Part shown: piece after piece, positions 1 through 9,190 of the stretch | Layout: the number at the start of each line of letters is the position of its first letter | How positions within the stretch are numbered: position 1 is the first letter of the stretch | Origin: Pseudomonadota bacterium | GTDB lineage: Bacteria; Pseudomonadota; Alphaproteobacteria; Azospirillales; Azospirillaceae | Direction of reading: 5' to 3' | Length of the DNA: 60,937 nt | Assembly: GCA_023413605.1 (NCBI GenBank) | Contig: JAEZPL010000722.1 | Coordinates: 1 to 60,937 of the forward strand | Notes under the pieces: model-generated | Databases searched by the model: none | What the model was told of the DNA's origin: nothing | Seen by the model: only the letters and a program-made list of their open reading frames with translations | Program-made: the position numbers and the translations under genes

Positions 1-999
1 ATGTATCTGGCGCTGGAAGAGGCGGCCCGGCGGACCGGCAAGCGGTTCCACCTGATCCAGGCCGGCTGGTTCGGCAACGACGCCATCGGCGCCGCCTTCA
101 TCCAGGGGGCCAGGCGCTATTGCCCCAGCGTCAACGCCATCTTTCTGGACGGCCGCAAGCCGGAGGTGCGGACCCGCATCTGGGCCGCCGCCGACCTGTT
201 CACCTCGCTGGTGGACAATGTGCAGGAAACCTTCGGGATCTCCCCGGTGGAGGCGATGGCGGCGGGGCTGCCCTGCGTCATCACCGACTGGAACGGCTAC
301 CGCGAGACGGTGCGCGACGGGGTGGACGGCTTCCGGATTCCCACCACCCTGCCGCCGCCGGGCACCGGACCCGACTTCGCCGACCGCTACGCCGCCGGGC
401 TGGACACCTACGATTTCTACATCGGGCGCGTCTCGCAGGTGAGCGCCGTCGATGTGGCGGCGGCGGCGGACGCCTATGCGCGGCTGGCCGCCGACCCCGC
501 GCTGCGCCGGCGGATGGGCGAGGCCGGGCGTGCCCGCGCCGTCGCCATGTTCGATTGGAAGGCCATCATCCCGCAGTATCTCGACGTCTGGCGCCAGTTG
601 TCCGACATTCGCCGCCACGCCACGGAACGCGCCCCGCGCCGTCCCAACCGCGACGGCAACCCGCTGCGCCCCGATCCGTTGCGGATGTTCGAATCCTACC
701 CGACGCGTCATCTGTCCCCGTCCACGCGGCTGGTGCGGGCCGGCGGCCTCGCCCGCGCGGGGATGGCGGAGTCCCTGGCGGCCCTGCACGCCGACCCGCT
801 GAACTCCACGGCGCGCGGCGGCACCGTGTCCCCGGCCACCGACCTCATGCTGGCGCTGGAGGCCCTGGACCCACCCGGCCGGCCGGTCGCCGACGTCCTA
901 GCCCTCGTGCCGGAGGAACGCCGCCTGCTGATGCTGCGCAGCCTCGTCCACCTGATGAAATACGGCCTCGTGCAGGAGACCGGGACGCCGGGGGGCTGA
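1..999 (+). CDS. GT4-family glycosyltransferase, 3' part (5' end outside window)
   Basis: The 332 visible residues hold the C-terminal nucleotide-sugar-binding half of a GT-B glycosyltransferase: the GT4 signature ETFGISPVEAMAAGLP lies at about residues 76-91, followed by GYRETVRDGVDGF. The N-terminal acceptor domain is missing, so the ATG at base 1 is probably internal and the gene begins before the window. After the catalytic half there is a roughly 110-residue tail of unknown role with an Arg/Pro-rich linker. It is followed in the same direction by the rml genes, which suggests a role in building a rhamnose-containing glycan (inference). Acceptor and donor cannot be told. Confidence 0.85.
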   Translation: MYLALEEAARRTGKRFHLIQAGWFGNDAIGAAFIQGARRYCPSVNAIFLDGRKPEVRTRIWAAADLFTSLVDNVQETFGISPVEAMAAGLPCVITDWNGYRETVRDGVDGFRIPTTLPPPGTGPDFADRYAAGLDTYDFYIGRVSQVSAVDVAAAADAYARLAADPALRRRMGEAGRARAVAMFDWKAIIPQYLDVWRQLSDIRRHATERAPRRPNRDGNPLRPDPLRMFESYPTRHLSPSTRLVRAGGLARAGMAESLAALHADPLNSTARGGTVSPATDLMLALEALDPPGRPVADVLALVPEERRLLMLRSLVHLMKYGLVQETGTPGG

Positions 1000-1090
1000 G
1001 CACCATCAGGGACCGTCGGGCACAATCCGCTTGAAAAGCCTGCCGCCCCGCCATAACACGCACAGTTCCCCAAAGGATTTCGCCGCCGCC

Positions 1091-1639
1091 ATGCACGTTA
1101 CCCCCACGTCCTTGCCCGATGTCCAACTGGTCGTGCCGAAGAAGTTCGGCGACGCGCGGGGCTATTTCGTCGAGACCTGGAGCGAGCGGACCTTCGCCAG
1201 CCACGGCCTGGAGCGGCGCTGGGTCCAGGACAATCAATCTTTGTCGGCCAAGCCGGGCACGGTGCGCGGCCTGCATTACCAGTTGGAGCCCGACGCCCAG
1301 ACCAAGCTGGTGCGCGTCCTGCGCGGGCGTATCCTCGACGTGGCGGTGGACATCCGCCGCGGCTCCCCGACCTTCGGACGGCACGTCGCGGTGGAGTTGA
1401 GCGCCGACGGTCTGGAGCAGCTCTTCGTTCCCGTCGGCTTCGCCCATGGCTTCTGCACGCTGGAGCCGGATACGATCGTCGCCTACAAGGTGGACGCTTT
1501 TTATTCTCACGAGCGGGAACGGGCGATCCTGTGGAACGATCCGGCGCTCGGCATCGGCTGGCCGGCGGTGGCCGGAACCGTGGTGTCGGACAAGGACGCG
1601 GTGGCGCCGGCCCTGGCCGCGGCGGTGGATCTGTTCTGA
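1091..1639 (+). CDS. rfbC: dTDP-4-dehydrorhamnose 3,5-epimerase
   Basis: RmlC/RfbC, a cupin enzyme that epimerises C3 and C5 of dTDP-4-keto-6-deoxyglucose in cytoplasmic dTDP-L-rhamnose synthesis. The protein is 182 residues, the usual family length. Visible motifs are QDNQSLSAKPGTVRGLHYQ at about 46-64 with the catalytic His62, VDIRRGSPTFG at 87-97, FAHGF at 118-122 and a Tyr-rich segment YKVDAFYS at 132-139 expected to carry the catalytic Tyr. I chose ATG 1091, preceded by AAGGA at 1073-1077; an upstream TTG at 1031 would add 20 residues without family support. First gene of the rfbCBDA run. Confidence 0.96.
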   Translation: MHVTPTSLPDVQLVVPKKFGDARGYFVETWSERTFASHGLERRWVQDNQSLSAKPGTVRGLHYQLEPDAQTKLVRVLRGRILDVAVDIRRGSPTFGRHVAVELSADGLEQLFVPVGFAHGFCTLEPDTIVAYKVDAFYSHERERAILWNDPALGIGWPAVAGTVVSDKDAVAPALAAAVDLF

Positions 1640-1689
1640 CGTTTTTTGACGCAACGGCGTGCCGCGAGAGGCCGTAAAGGGGAAAAGGC

Positions 1690-2760
1690 ATGCGCATATT
1701 GGTGACGGGGGGCGCGGGATTCATCGGGTCGGCCTTCATCCGCTGGGTGCTGGCCAACACGACGGCCTCGGTCGTCAACGTCGACAAGCTGACCTACGCC
1801 GCGGACCTGGAAAGCCTTGCCCCCTTCGCGGACGAGCCGCGCTACACCTTCGAGCGGGTGGACATCGGCGACGAGGCCGACCTGCGCCGCGTCTTCGCCG
1901 CGCACCGCCCCACGGCGGTCATCCATCTGGCCGCGGAAACCCACGTCGACCGCTCCATCGACGGCCCCATGGCCTTCGTGCAGACCAACGTGGTCGGCAC
2001 CGTCACCCTGCTGCGTGTCGCGCTGGACTACTGGCGCGGGCTGGAGGGCGAGGCGAAGGAGCGGTTCCGCTTCCACCACGTCTCCACCGACGAGGTGTTC
2101 GGCACGCTGGGCGAGGAGGGGCGCTTCTCCGAAACCACGCCCTACGCGCCCAACTCCCCCTATTCGGCCAGCAAGGCGGCATCCGATCATTTCGTGCGCG
2201 CCTGGCACGAGACCTACGGCCTGCCGACGGTGGCCAGCAACTGTTCGAACAACTACGGCCCCTGGCAATTTCCGGAGAAGCTGATTCCGCTGATGACGCT
2301 GAAGGCGCTGCAGGGCCAACCCCTGCCGGTCTACGGCAGCGGCCTGAACGTGCGCGACTGGCTGTATGTGGACGACCACGCCTCGGCGCTGTGGACCATC
2401 CTGACCACCGGGCGGCTGGGCGAGAGCTACAACGTCGGCGGCGACAGCGAGCGCCGCAACATCGACGTCGTGCACGCCATCTGCGATCTGGTGGACGAGC
2501 TGGCCGGTCCGCTTCCCGGCGGCCCGCGGCGGAGCCTGATCACCCACGTCACCGACCGGCCGGGGCACGACCACCGCTACGCCATCGACGCCACCAAGCT
2601 GTCCTCCGAACTGGGCTGGCGCCCGAGCGAGACCTTCGAGACGGGCATCCGCCGCACCGTCGCCTGGTATCTGGACAACCGCGCCTGGTGGGAGCGCCTG
2701 TCCGCCGGCTACGGCGGCCAGCGTCTCGGCGTAGCGCCCACCGCACAATCCGCTGAATGA
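1690..2760 (+). CDS. rfbB: dTDP-glucose 4,6-dehydratase
   Basis: RmlB/RfbB converts dTDP-glucose to dTDP-4-keto-6-deoxyglucose, the second step of dTDP-L-rhamnose synthesis. The 356-residue extended short-chain dehydrogenase has the NAD-binding TGGAGFIG at 6-13, the active-site TDEVFG at 133-138 (Thr, Asp and Glu used for dehydration) and the YSASK catalytic Tyr158/Lys162 pair. The start has a GGGGAAAAGG purine tract just upstream. Its stop overlaps a possible ATG of rfbD, so the four genes are probably one transcript. Confidence 0.97.
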   Translation: MRILVTGGAGFIGSAFIRWVLANTTASVVNVDKLTYAADLESLAPFADEPRYTFERVDIGDEADLRRVFAAHRPTAVIHLAAETHVDRSIDGPMAFVQTNVVGTVTLLRVALDYWRGLEGEAKERFRFHHVSTDEVFGTLGEEGRFSETTPYAPNSPYSASKAASDHFVRAWHETYGLPTVASNCSNNYGPWQFPEKLIPLMTLKALQGQPLPVYGSGLNVRDWLYVDDHASALWTILTTGRLGESYNVGGDSERRNIDVVHAICDLVDELAGPLPGGPRRSLITHVTDRPGHDHRYAIDATKLSSELGWRPSETFETGIRRTVAWYLDNRAWWERLSAGYGGQRLGVAPTAQSAE

Positions 2761-2774
2761 CCGGAGCCGCCGCC

Positions 2775-3680
2775 ATGGGCACCATCCTGATCTTCGGCGC
2801 CAACGGTCAGGTCGGCTTCGAGCTGATGCGCGCCGCCTGGGCGCCGGGCCTGACCCCGGTCGGGCTGACCCGCGCCGATGGCGACGTGACGGATGAGCAG
2901 GCGGTCACCGCGGCCCTGGCGGCCCACAGCCCGGCGCTGGTCGTCAACGCCTCGGCCTACACCGCCGTGGACAAGGCGGAGAGCGAGGCGGACGCGGCCT
3001 ATGCGGTCAACCGCGACGGGCCGGCCCATCTGGCGCGGTCCTGCGCCGCCGCCAACGTGCCGCTGATCCACGTCTCCACCGACTATGTCTTCGACGGCAC
3101 CAGCAAGACCGAACCCTGGCGGGAGGAAGACCCCGTTGCCCCGCAGGGCGTCTACGCCGCCAGCAAGCTGGCCGGCGAGGAAGCGGTGCGGACGGTCCAG
3201 CCCGACCATGTGATCCTGCGCACCGCCTGGGTGTTCGGGGCGCACGGGCACAATTTCGTCAAGACCATGCTGCGGCTGGCCCGTGAACGGGACGAGCTGC
3301 GGGTGGTCGCCGACCAGCACGGCTGCCCCACCCCGGCGATGGCCATCGCCGCGGCCGTCGCCACCATCGCCCAGGCCCGCCTGACCGGCGGATGGACGCC
3401 CGGTGTCTTCCATTACGCCGGCGCTCCCGCCACCACATGGCACGGCTTCGCCGAACGCATCGTGGAACGCGCCGCCGGCCGGATCGGGCGGAAGCCCCCG
3501 GTGCGGGCCATCGCGACCGCCGATTTCCCGACACCGGCCCGGCGGCCAGCCAATTCCGTGCTCGATACCGCGCGGATCGGTCAAGCCTACGGCATCGCCC
3601 CGGCGGACTGGATGGACGGCCTCGACCGGATGCTGGACGAGACCCTTTCCGACACACAAGGCACGGACACGCAGCGATGA
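2775..3680 (+). CDS. rfbD: dTDP-4-dehydrorhamnose reductase
   Basis: RmlD/RfbD reduces dTDP-4-keto-L-rhamnose to dTDP-L-rhamnose with NAD(P)H. Visible are the cofactor motif GANGQVG about seven residues from the start, STDYVFDG near 101-108 and the catalytic YAASK near 127-131. Family members begin directly before the first beta strand, which favours ATG 2775 (MGTILIFGANG). An ATG at 2757 overlaps the rfbB stop (ATGA) and would add six residues; it is a real alternative because translational coupling is common here. About 301 residues, normal for the family. Confidence 0.95.
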   Translation: MGTILIFGANGQVGFELMRAAWAPGLTPVGLTRADGDVTDEQAVTAALAAHSPALVVNASAYTAVDKAESEADAAYAVNRDGPAHLARSCAAANVPLIHVSTDYVFDGTSKTEPWREEDPVAPQGVYAASKLAGEEAVRTVQPDHVILRTAWVFGAHGHNFVKTMLRLARERDELRVVADQHGCPTPAMAIAAAVATIAQARLTGGWTPGVFHYAGAPATTWHGFAERIVERAAGRIGRKPPVRAIATADFPTPARRPANSVLDTARIGQAYGIAPADWMDGLDRMLDETLSDTQGTDTQR

Positions 3681-4543
3681 AGGGCATCATTCTGGCCGGC
3701 GGTTCCGGCACGCGGCTCTATCCGCTGACACAGGTGACCAGCAAGCAGCTGCTTCCGGTGTTCGACAAGCCGATGATCTATTATCCGCTGTCGACGCTGA
3801 TGCTGGCGGGCATCCGCGACATCCTGGTCATCACCACGCCGGAGGACCAGCCGCAATTCCACCGCCTGCTGGGCGACGGCAGCCAATGGGGCATCGCGCT
3901 CTCCTACGCGGAACAGCCGAAGCCCGAAGGGCTGGCCCAGGCCTTCATCATCGGGCGGCATTTCGTCGGCACCGACAGCGTCTGCCTGATCCTGGGCGAC
4001 AACATCTTCTTCGGCCACGACCTGGAACTGGCGCTGCTGCGTGCCGTCAAACGGGCGGAGGGCGCCACCGTGTTCGGCTATCATGTGCGCGACCCCGAAC
4101 GCTACGGCGTGGTGAGCTTCGACGCCGAAGGCCGTCCGGTGGCCATCGAGGAAAAGCCGGTCGTCCCGAAGTCCAACTACGCGGTGACCGGGCTCTACTT
4201 CTACGACAACGCCGTGCTCGACATCGCGGCGACGATCACGCCCTCGGCGCGCGGCGAGCTTGAGATCACCGACGTGAACAACGTCTATCTCGCGCGACAG
4301 CGGCTCGCCGTCGAAAGACTGGGCCGCGGTTACGCTTGGTTCGACACCGGCACGCACCAGTCCCTGCTGCAGGCGGCGGAGTTCGTCCAGACGATCGAGG
4401 CCCGCCAAGGCCTGAAGATCGCCTCGCCCGAGGAGATTGCCTGGCGCAAAGGCTTCATCGATGGTGAGCAACTGACCCGCATCGCCCGTCCGCTCGCCAA
4501 AAGCGGCTACGGCAAATACCTGCTCGACCTTCTCAACGAATAA
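3677..4543 (+). CDS. rfbA: glucose-1-phosphate thymidylyltransferase
   Basis: RmlA/RfbA makes dTDP-glucose from glucose-1-phosphate and dTTP, the committed step to dTDP-L-rhamnose. The 288-residue protein starts MKGIILAGGSGTRL with the nucleotide-binding GGSGTRL at 8-14, has SKQLLPVFDKPM at 22-33 and the metal-binding LGDNIFFG at 106-113. ATG 3677 overlaps the rfbD stop as ATGA; upstream in-frame extensions would lie inside rfbD and are not expected. The gene ends 32 bases before the convergent HAD-family gene. Confidence 0.97.
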   Translation: MKGIILAGGSGTRLYPLTQVTSKQLLPVFDKPMIYYPLSTLMLAGIRDILVITTPEDQPQFHRLLGDGSQWGIALSYAEQPKPEGLAQAFIIGRHFVGTDSVCLILGDNIFFGHDLELALLRAVKRAEGATVFGYHVRDPERYGVVSFDAEGRPVAIEEKPVVPKSNYAVTGLYFYDNAVLDIAATITPSARGELEITDVNNVYLARQRLAVERLGRGYAWFDTGTHQSLLQAAEFVQTIEARQGLKIASPEEIAWRKGFIDGEQLTRIARPLAKSGYGKYLLDLLNE

Positions 4544-4561
4544 AGCGAATAGTCTTTCGCT
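4544..4561. terminator. weak hairpin between convergent rfbA and HAD gene
   Basis: AGCGAA at 4544-4549 pairs with TTCGCT at 4556-4561 around a 6-base loop, starting one base after the rfbA stop. The stem is only 6 bp and there is no long T tract on either strand, so it is a weak candidate for a bidirectional terminator in the 32-base convergent gap. Confidence 0.25.
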
Positions 4562-4575
4562 CTAGATTTCCATCC

Positions 4576-7050
4576 TTATCCGATTTCTTCTTGTGCCCCG
4601 TGCAGAAGTCTGGTGGTCCGGAAGCGTGTTCCGTCGTACCACCAGCATCGCAGTGGCCGTTCATCGCCCTCATTGTTTTTCTTCAAGGCATCGATGATGG
4701 CGGGGCCATAGCCGACGCTGACCACGACGACATCCCGGCAGTCCTGCCGCGCGGCGTCGGCCAGCCCCAATTCCGCCTGCCGGAAAACGCCGTCCCCCAT
4801 GACCAGCAGGTCGGCGTAACCGACGCATTCCAGCCCAGCCTCACGGGCAACGTCGAGGAACGTTGGCCCCATGCCGCCCATGCCGCCGGCCGCGCAAAGA
4901 ATGAATCGGCTTACGCCGGCGCGTCGCACCAGATGGGCAAGTTGCCGGCTGATGGTCCTGTGGCCGAAACCGCCCTGCGCACCCTCGATCATCTCTTCGA
5001 TGTGCCCAGCCTGCTCCAGAGCCATCGTCCCTTGCGGCCAGGGCAGATCGGACGGGCGTGTCTGCAAAGTCAGGCTCAACCACAAAGCCGGGGGAGCGGC
5101 TGCGCAGAGTTCCGTCACAACGCGTCGGGCTCTGTCGTTGCAGAGAGGCAATCGAACCGGAGAGCCGTTGTTGACATCGAAGATGAGGCGTCCGATGTGT
5201 GTCGCCTCCTCTTGCGTCGGCAGATGAACGGCTCGGTGGAGAATGCTGAGAAGCGCGGCCGAGGCGACCCCCCACTCCCCATTCGGTTCACCGTCATCCC
5301 GCCCCGAGAGAGCGGCCCACTGCCCGTAGTAGGAGAAGACGCCGGCGTGGCAGGCTTGCAGCGCCCGCCGTTGAGCCTCGCCTATGTCCACGGGTTGGAA
5401 CATGGGAACGGCGTGGCCATCCGCGTCGCGGCGGTACCCTCCGGTTGTCGCGGCCTCGCCGTTCAAAAGGAGTTCAAAGAACTGCGGGCTGCGGTAAACG
5501 ACCTTTGCCTGTTCCAACGCCGCGGCGGTCAAGGGCATGTGGATCTGAACGCGCAAGCCGCGGGCCATCCGGTGAAGGGCATCCGGCGTGGCGTAGAAGA
5601 GATAGCCGTGGAAGTCATACCGCCCGCCCAGTTCAGGCATTTGGCCAAGCCGTTCGAACATCGATCCTTTCGCACCGATGTCCACCAGCGCCACCTGCCC
5701 GGCGTCCGCAAGCTCCGTCTCGACATAGGCAACCAGATCACGTCGCGCCTGCCGCGCTTTGGCGAGGATGCGGTCCTTGGTTCGTTCGGCCAGAAGGTAG
5801 GAACGTGCCGCGTGATAGGCTTCGGCGTCTTTGCCGAATTCGGCGCCCAGCAGGTCAACCAAGGGACGGTCGGCGTGGGGCAGGAGCGCGTCCGGCAGAT
5901 CGTCCAGGCCGAACATGACCGTCACGTCCCGGAGCGTCAGGTAGATTTCGGCGCCCAGGGACCGGAACTCCGTCTCGTCGAAGCGCGTCAGCGACGGCAG
6001 GTAGAGTGCCGCGCGGGACACCGCCAAGGGCCTCACGTCGACGTCGATGCCAAGGCGTTCCGCTTCGCGCGCGATGAGCCGGCCCAGCAATTCCCCTTCG
6101 CGCATCAGCGGAGCGATACGCCGGATGCCGCGCGCCGCCGCGTGGCGCAGCACCCAGTTGGCGTAATGCACGGCGATGGGGCCCAGGACGGTCGCGCCGT
6201 AGTGATGCCAGAAGGCGTCCTCTTCCTGCTCCGTCCTGCGGCGCCCGGCAAGGGTGCGCAGCAGTATCAGCGGACCCCGCGGGGCGTTGCCCAGCAGGGT
6301 TTCGCGCCGCAGCATCTCCTTCGAACGGTCAGGCAAGGTGTAATGCACGCTGCGGATCCCGGCGGCGGCGGCTCCTGCCTTGTCGGTCACCGGATCGTCT
6401 CCGATGTGGAGGACCCGCGAGGGCGACACGCCGGGATGGTCCTCCAGCACGATCCGGAACAGCGCACCGCCGGCTTTGGAGGTGCCGTGGTCGCAGGAGA
6501 CGTAGAGCCGGTCGTAATCCCGCCCGGAGGAAATGCCCACAGATTCCAGCAATTCTTCCAGTTCCGTCCTGCCGAGATACATGTCGGACACCAGCACGAC
6601 GGGTTTCCGCCGACGGCGCAGGGCACGCAGGAGGGCGACGAGGTTGGGGTTGGCGACGGCCGCCCTGCGTTCGACCGCGCGCTCCAGCCGCTCCAGGGCC
6701 GCAGCATCGATGCCGGGCATCTCCAGGGCGCGGTAAATGTCCGCCAAGCGGGTTTCGGAATGCCCTTGGGCGCGTGCCCGCGCCCGCGCTTCAGCCTGGC
6801 GCCGGATGATGACGAAGGCGTCGTCGGTTATGAACGGGTCGAGCAGGCCTGCGGTGCGCGCGTCCTGCGCCACGCGTTCGAAAACGGCCTCGGGAGGCCC
6901 CCACCGGCGCAGGACGAGCGTGTCGAAAATGTCGATGCAGAAGAGGTCGAACTCGTCCGGGACGATGGCTGCCAACGCGGCATCCCACCGCCACGGATCT
7001 TCCCTGTCCACCTCGGGCCATGGGGCCACGCGATCCTCTTGGCACTGCAT
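4576..7050 (-). CDS. HAD-superfamily multidomain protein (COG5610-like)
   Basis: An 824-residue protein with an N-terminal HAD-like domain: motif I DIFDTLV (Asp near 40), motif II SDMYL near 155-159, motif III Lys near 192 in SKAGGA and motif IV HIGDDPVTD near 215-223. The acidic residue usually two positions after the nucleophile is replaced by Phe, so catalysis is uncertain. A long middle region of unknown fold follows, and near the C-terminus a Rossmann-like stretch (FILCAAGGMGGMG, then VVVVSVGYG) resembles modules on other proteins of this locus. Such proteins occur in surface-glycan loci; the substrate is unknown. ATG 7050 is preferred over a TTG at 7083 because AAGGAA lies about 10 bases before it. 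Confidence 0.8.
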   Translation of the reverse strand: MQCQEDRVAPWPEVDREDPWRWDAALAAIVPDEFDLFCIDIFDTLVLRRWGPPEAVFERVAQDARTAGLLDPFITDDAFVIIRRQAEARARARAQGHSETRLADIYRALEMPGIDAAALERLERAVERRAAVANPNLVALLRALRRRRKPVVLVSDMYLGRTELEELLESVGISSGRDYDRLYVSCDHGTSKAGGALFRIVLEDHPGVSPSRVLHIGDDPVTDKAGAAAAGIRSVHYTLPDRSKEMLRRETLLGNAPRGPLILLRTLAGRRRTEQEEDAFWHHYGATVLGPIAVHYANWVLRHAAARGIRRIAPLMREGELLGRLIAREAERLGIDVDVRPLAVSRAALYLPSLTRFDETEFRSLGAEIYLTLRDVTVMFGLDDLPDALLPHADRPLVDLLGAEFGKDAEAYHAARSYLLAERTKDRILAKARQARRDLVAYVETELADAGQVALVDIGAKGSMFERLGQMPELGGRYDFHGYLFYATPDALHRMARGLRVQIHMPLTAAALEQAKVVYRSPQFFELLLNGEAATTGGYRRDADGHAVPMFQPVDIGEAQRRALQACHAGVFSYYGQWAALSGRDDGEPNGEWGVASAALLSILHRAVHLPTQEEATHIGRLIFDVNNGSPVRLPLCNDRARRVVTELCAAAPPALWLSLTLQTRPSDLPWPQGTMALEQAGHIEEMIEGAQGGFGHRTISRQLAHLVRRAGVSRFILCAAGGMGGMGPTFLDVAREAGLECVGYADLLVMGDGVFRQAELGLADAARQDCRDVVVVSVGYGPAIIDALKKNNEGDERPLRCWWYDGTRFRTTRLLHGAQEEIG

Positions 7051-7129
7051 CGTTCGATTTTCCTTATGACCTGACCATGCCAATGACCGGCGCCATGACC
7101 AACGTGGAAGCGGGGAGGCCCCTTCCGAT

Positions 7130-8296
7130 TCAGCGCATAAAGCGCCGATAGATGCCGACCACCTTCGCCTCGGTCAGGGCCGGCGCCCAGTGGGCCTGGG
7201 CATGCGCCGCGGCGCGCCGGCCCAAAGCCGCGCGGCCGGCATGGTCGGCCAGCAGTTCCCCGATCGCAGCGGCGTAGCTGTCCGGGATGGGATCGACGAA
7301 GCGGACAATGTCGGCTTCCGCCAGTTCCGGTACCGGTGTGCCGCGCCGCCGGTTGAGAATGGCGGGCAATCCGGTCAGCAGCGCTTCGAGCAGCGACTTG
7401 TTCAGTTCGAAATATTCGGTGTGGATCGTGAACAGGTCGAACTCGCCCAGCATCCGGCACAGTTCGGCGTTGCGGACCGCTGGGCGGAAATGCACCCGTT
7501 CCTGCAAGCCGCGCTCTTGCACCATCCGCTCCAGGGAGGCACGCAGGGGGCCGTCCCCAACGATGGTCAGAGTCGCATCCGGAATCCGTTCCAAGGCGAG
7601 GATGATGGGCTCCGGGTTCTTGTCGCCGAACACACGGCCGACGTAGAGCAGCCGGGGCGGGTCGGCCAGATCGTACCGCTCCTTCGGCCGCAAATTTTCC
7701 CCGTCCAGGATGTTGTAGCAGACCTCGTGCTTCACGACGCCGACCCGTTCCAGAAACGGGATGATCGGCTGGTAGACGGGCATCACGAGATCCGCGGCGC
7801 GCAGCCCTTCGTCTTGGATGTGGGCAAAGAACTCGTTGTGCCGGATCTGGTACGGCTCCAGGTTCGGCCCGGGATACTGGCGGGGCTGGTTGATGTCCGG
7901 GTTGATGTGCAGGGAAACGACAAAGGGAATGCCGAGCTCCTCGCGGATGCACTTTGCCACCCAGATGTTCCAGTCGGCACCGTGCAGCCGGATCAGGCTG
8001 GGCTGGATCCGGGCGGCCAACTCCACACCGGGACGGGCCCACTGACGCAATGGGGCGTAATTGTCCCGGCGCCAATCCCGCTGGCACAGGTCGAGGTCTT
8101 CCGGAATGACGTGGAAGTGCAGCCGTGCCGTCCCGACCGTGTGTTGCAAGGCGGCAAGATCCGGCTTATCGGGTGTCGTGCTGCACAGATGCACCTCGTC
8201 AAACAGGTTGCCCGGATTGTAATAGCAGGGCTGAAATTCTCCTTTGTCGATGATGTCCGTTAACCGATCGGGAACGATGACCATCAGACGAGACAT
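7130..8296 (-). CDS. GT4-family glycosyltransferase
   Basis: A 388-residue GT-B glycosyltransferase. The donor-binding half shows YVGRVFGDKNPE at 218-229, TIVGDGPLR at 244-252 and NKSLLEALLTGLP at 299-311, in the place of the GT4 E-x7-E region. The N-terminal half begins MSRLMVIVPDR and has no signal peptide, so it is expected to act at the cytoplasmic face of the inner membrane. It lies between a methyltransferase and the HAD-type gene in the same direction. Sugar donor and acceptor cannot be inferred. Confidence 0.85.
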   Translation of the reverse strand: MSRLMVIVPDRLTDIIDKGEFQPCYYNPGNLFDEVHLCSTTPDKPDLAALQHTVGTARLHFHVIPEDLDLCQRDWRRDNYAPLRQWARPGVELAARIQPSLIRLHGADWNIWVAKCIREELGIPFVVSLHINPDINQPRQYPGPNLEPYQIRHNEFFAHIQDEGLRAADLVMPVYQPIIPFLERVGVVKHEVCYNILDGENLRPKERYDLADPPRLLYVGRVFGDKNPEPIILALERIPDATLTIVGDGPLRASLERMVQERGLQERVHFRPAVRNAELCRMLGEFDLFTIHTEYFELNKSLLEALLTGLPAILNRRRGTPVPELAEADIVRFVDPIPDSYAAAIGELLADHAGRAALGRRAAAHAQAHWAPALTEAKVVGIYRRFMR

Positions 8297-8350
8297 TTTG
8301 ACCTCTTTGGTGACGTGCGTTCCGACCAGCGCTGTGGGCGGCGCGGGACT

Positions 8351-9190
8351 TTAGACTTTGCGGGCCGCCAGTTCCACCGCGGGCCGGAACGGATTCCAGA
8401 AATTCAGGAAGCGGCGGGGGCGTTTGCGGAAGGTCCTGAACCCGCCTTGGCCAACATCCATGGGCCAATTGTTGTCCAGGTTAAAGAGCTGGAATCCAAG
8501 CCGCTTCAAGGTCGACTGGATCCCCCAGTTGGTGCGGCGGAAAATGCTGGTTTCAAAGAAGCGGGGATTCAGGCCTTTCTTGCGAATGCGCCGCGCCACC
8601 GCGGATCGGGGCAGCAAAGCCAGCCAGGGTGTCCATGGAAAGTGATAATGGGCTTCGAGACGCCACGCGCAGTAATTGGGGCAGATCACGAACACTCGCC
8701 CCCCTGGCCGCAGCAGCCTGTGGACCGCCGTGAGAACGGCGTCGTAGGCGTCCACATGCTCCAGCACGTTCCAGAGGGTGACGATGTCGACGCTCGCCGG
8801 AGGGAGGTCCAGGCTGCGGGCATCGTCCGTCCGGAATATGGAATCGGCGTCCTCCTGGGGGCGCAGCCGGCGCAGGCGCCAACGGGCGATGTCCGTTTCG
8901 AACTCCGCGATTTCGATACCCCGAGCGTCCAGCCCCCCGGCGCGCGCCGCAAGGACAAAGCTGCCGAATCCGCTGCCGATGTCGAGCAGGCATTCACCGG
9001 CGCGTGCCGTGGGCATTATCCTGCTCAGGGCGTGGTCGGCGAAGTCGAAGCCGACATGGGCATCGAGGTGGAACTGGATCGCCTCCTCGGTGAAGATCCC
9101 TTTGTAGAGGCCGTGAAGATAGGCAAGCAGTTCCGCGCGTTTCTGTTCAGGCCAGCTTGAAAGGCTGTCGCGCGCAAATTCGGACGTCAT
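8351..9190 (-). CDS. class I SAM-dependent methyltransferase
   Basis: A 279-residue protein with a Rossmann methyltransferase core: motif I LLDIGSGFGSFVL at about 68-80, an acidic GIEIAE after strand 2, and WNVLEHVD near 140 followed by LRPGG, typical of the Methyltransf_11/23 families. The C-terminal third (FFETSIFRR, then WGIQSTLKRLGF) is a usual cap of this group. The start overlaps the stop of the preceding methyltransferase gene (ATGA), so they are translationally coupled. It probably O-methylates a sugar or glycan end (inference). Confidence 0.85.
   Translation of the reverse strand: MTSEFARDSLSSWPEQKRAELLAYLHGLYKGIFTEEAIQFHLDAHVGFDFADHALSRIMPTARAGECLLDIGSGFGSFVLAARAGGLDARGIEIAEFETDIARWRLRRLRPQEDADSIFRTDDARSLDLPPASVDIVTLWNVLEHVDAYDAVLTAVHRLLRPGGRVFVICPNYCAWRLEAHYHFPWTPWLALLPRSAVARRIRKKGLNPRFFETSIFRRTNWGIQSTLKRLGFQLFNLDNNWPMDVGQGGFRTFRKRPRRFLNFWNPFRPAVELAARKV

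Noticed and set aside
4591..7074. Long plus-strand open frame (827 codons) opposite the HAD-type gene
   Set aside because: It is antisense to a protein with clear HAD motifs, has a composition typical of GC-rich shadows and no family features.
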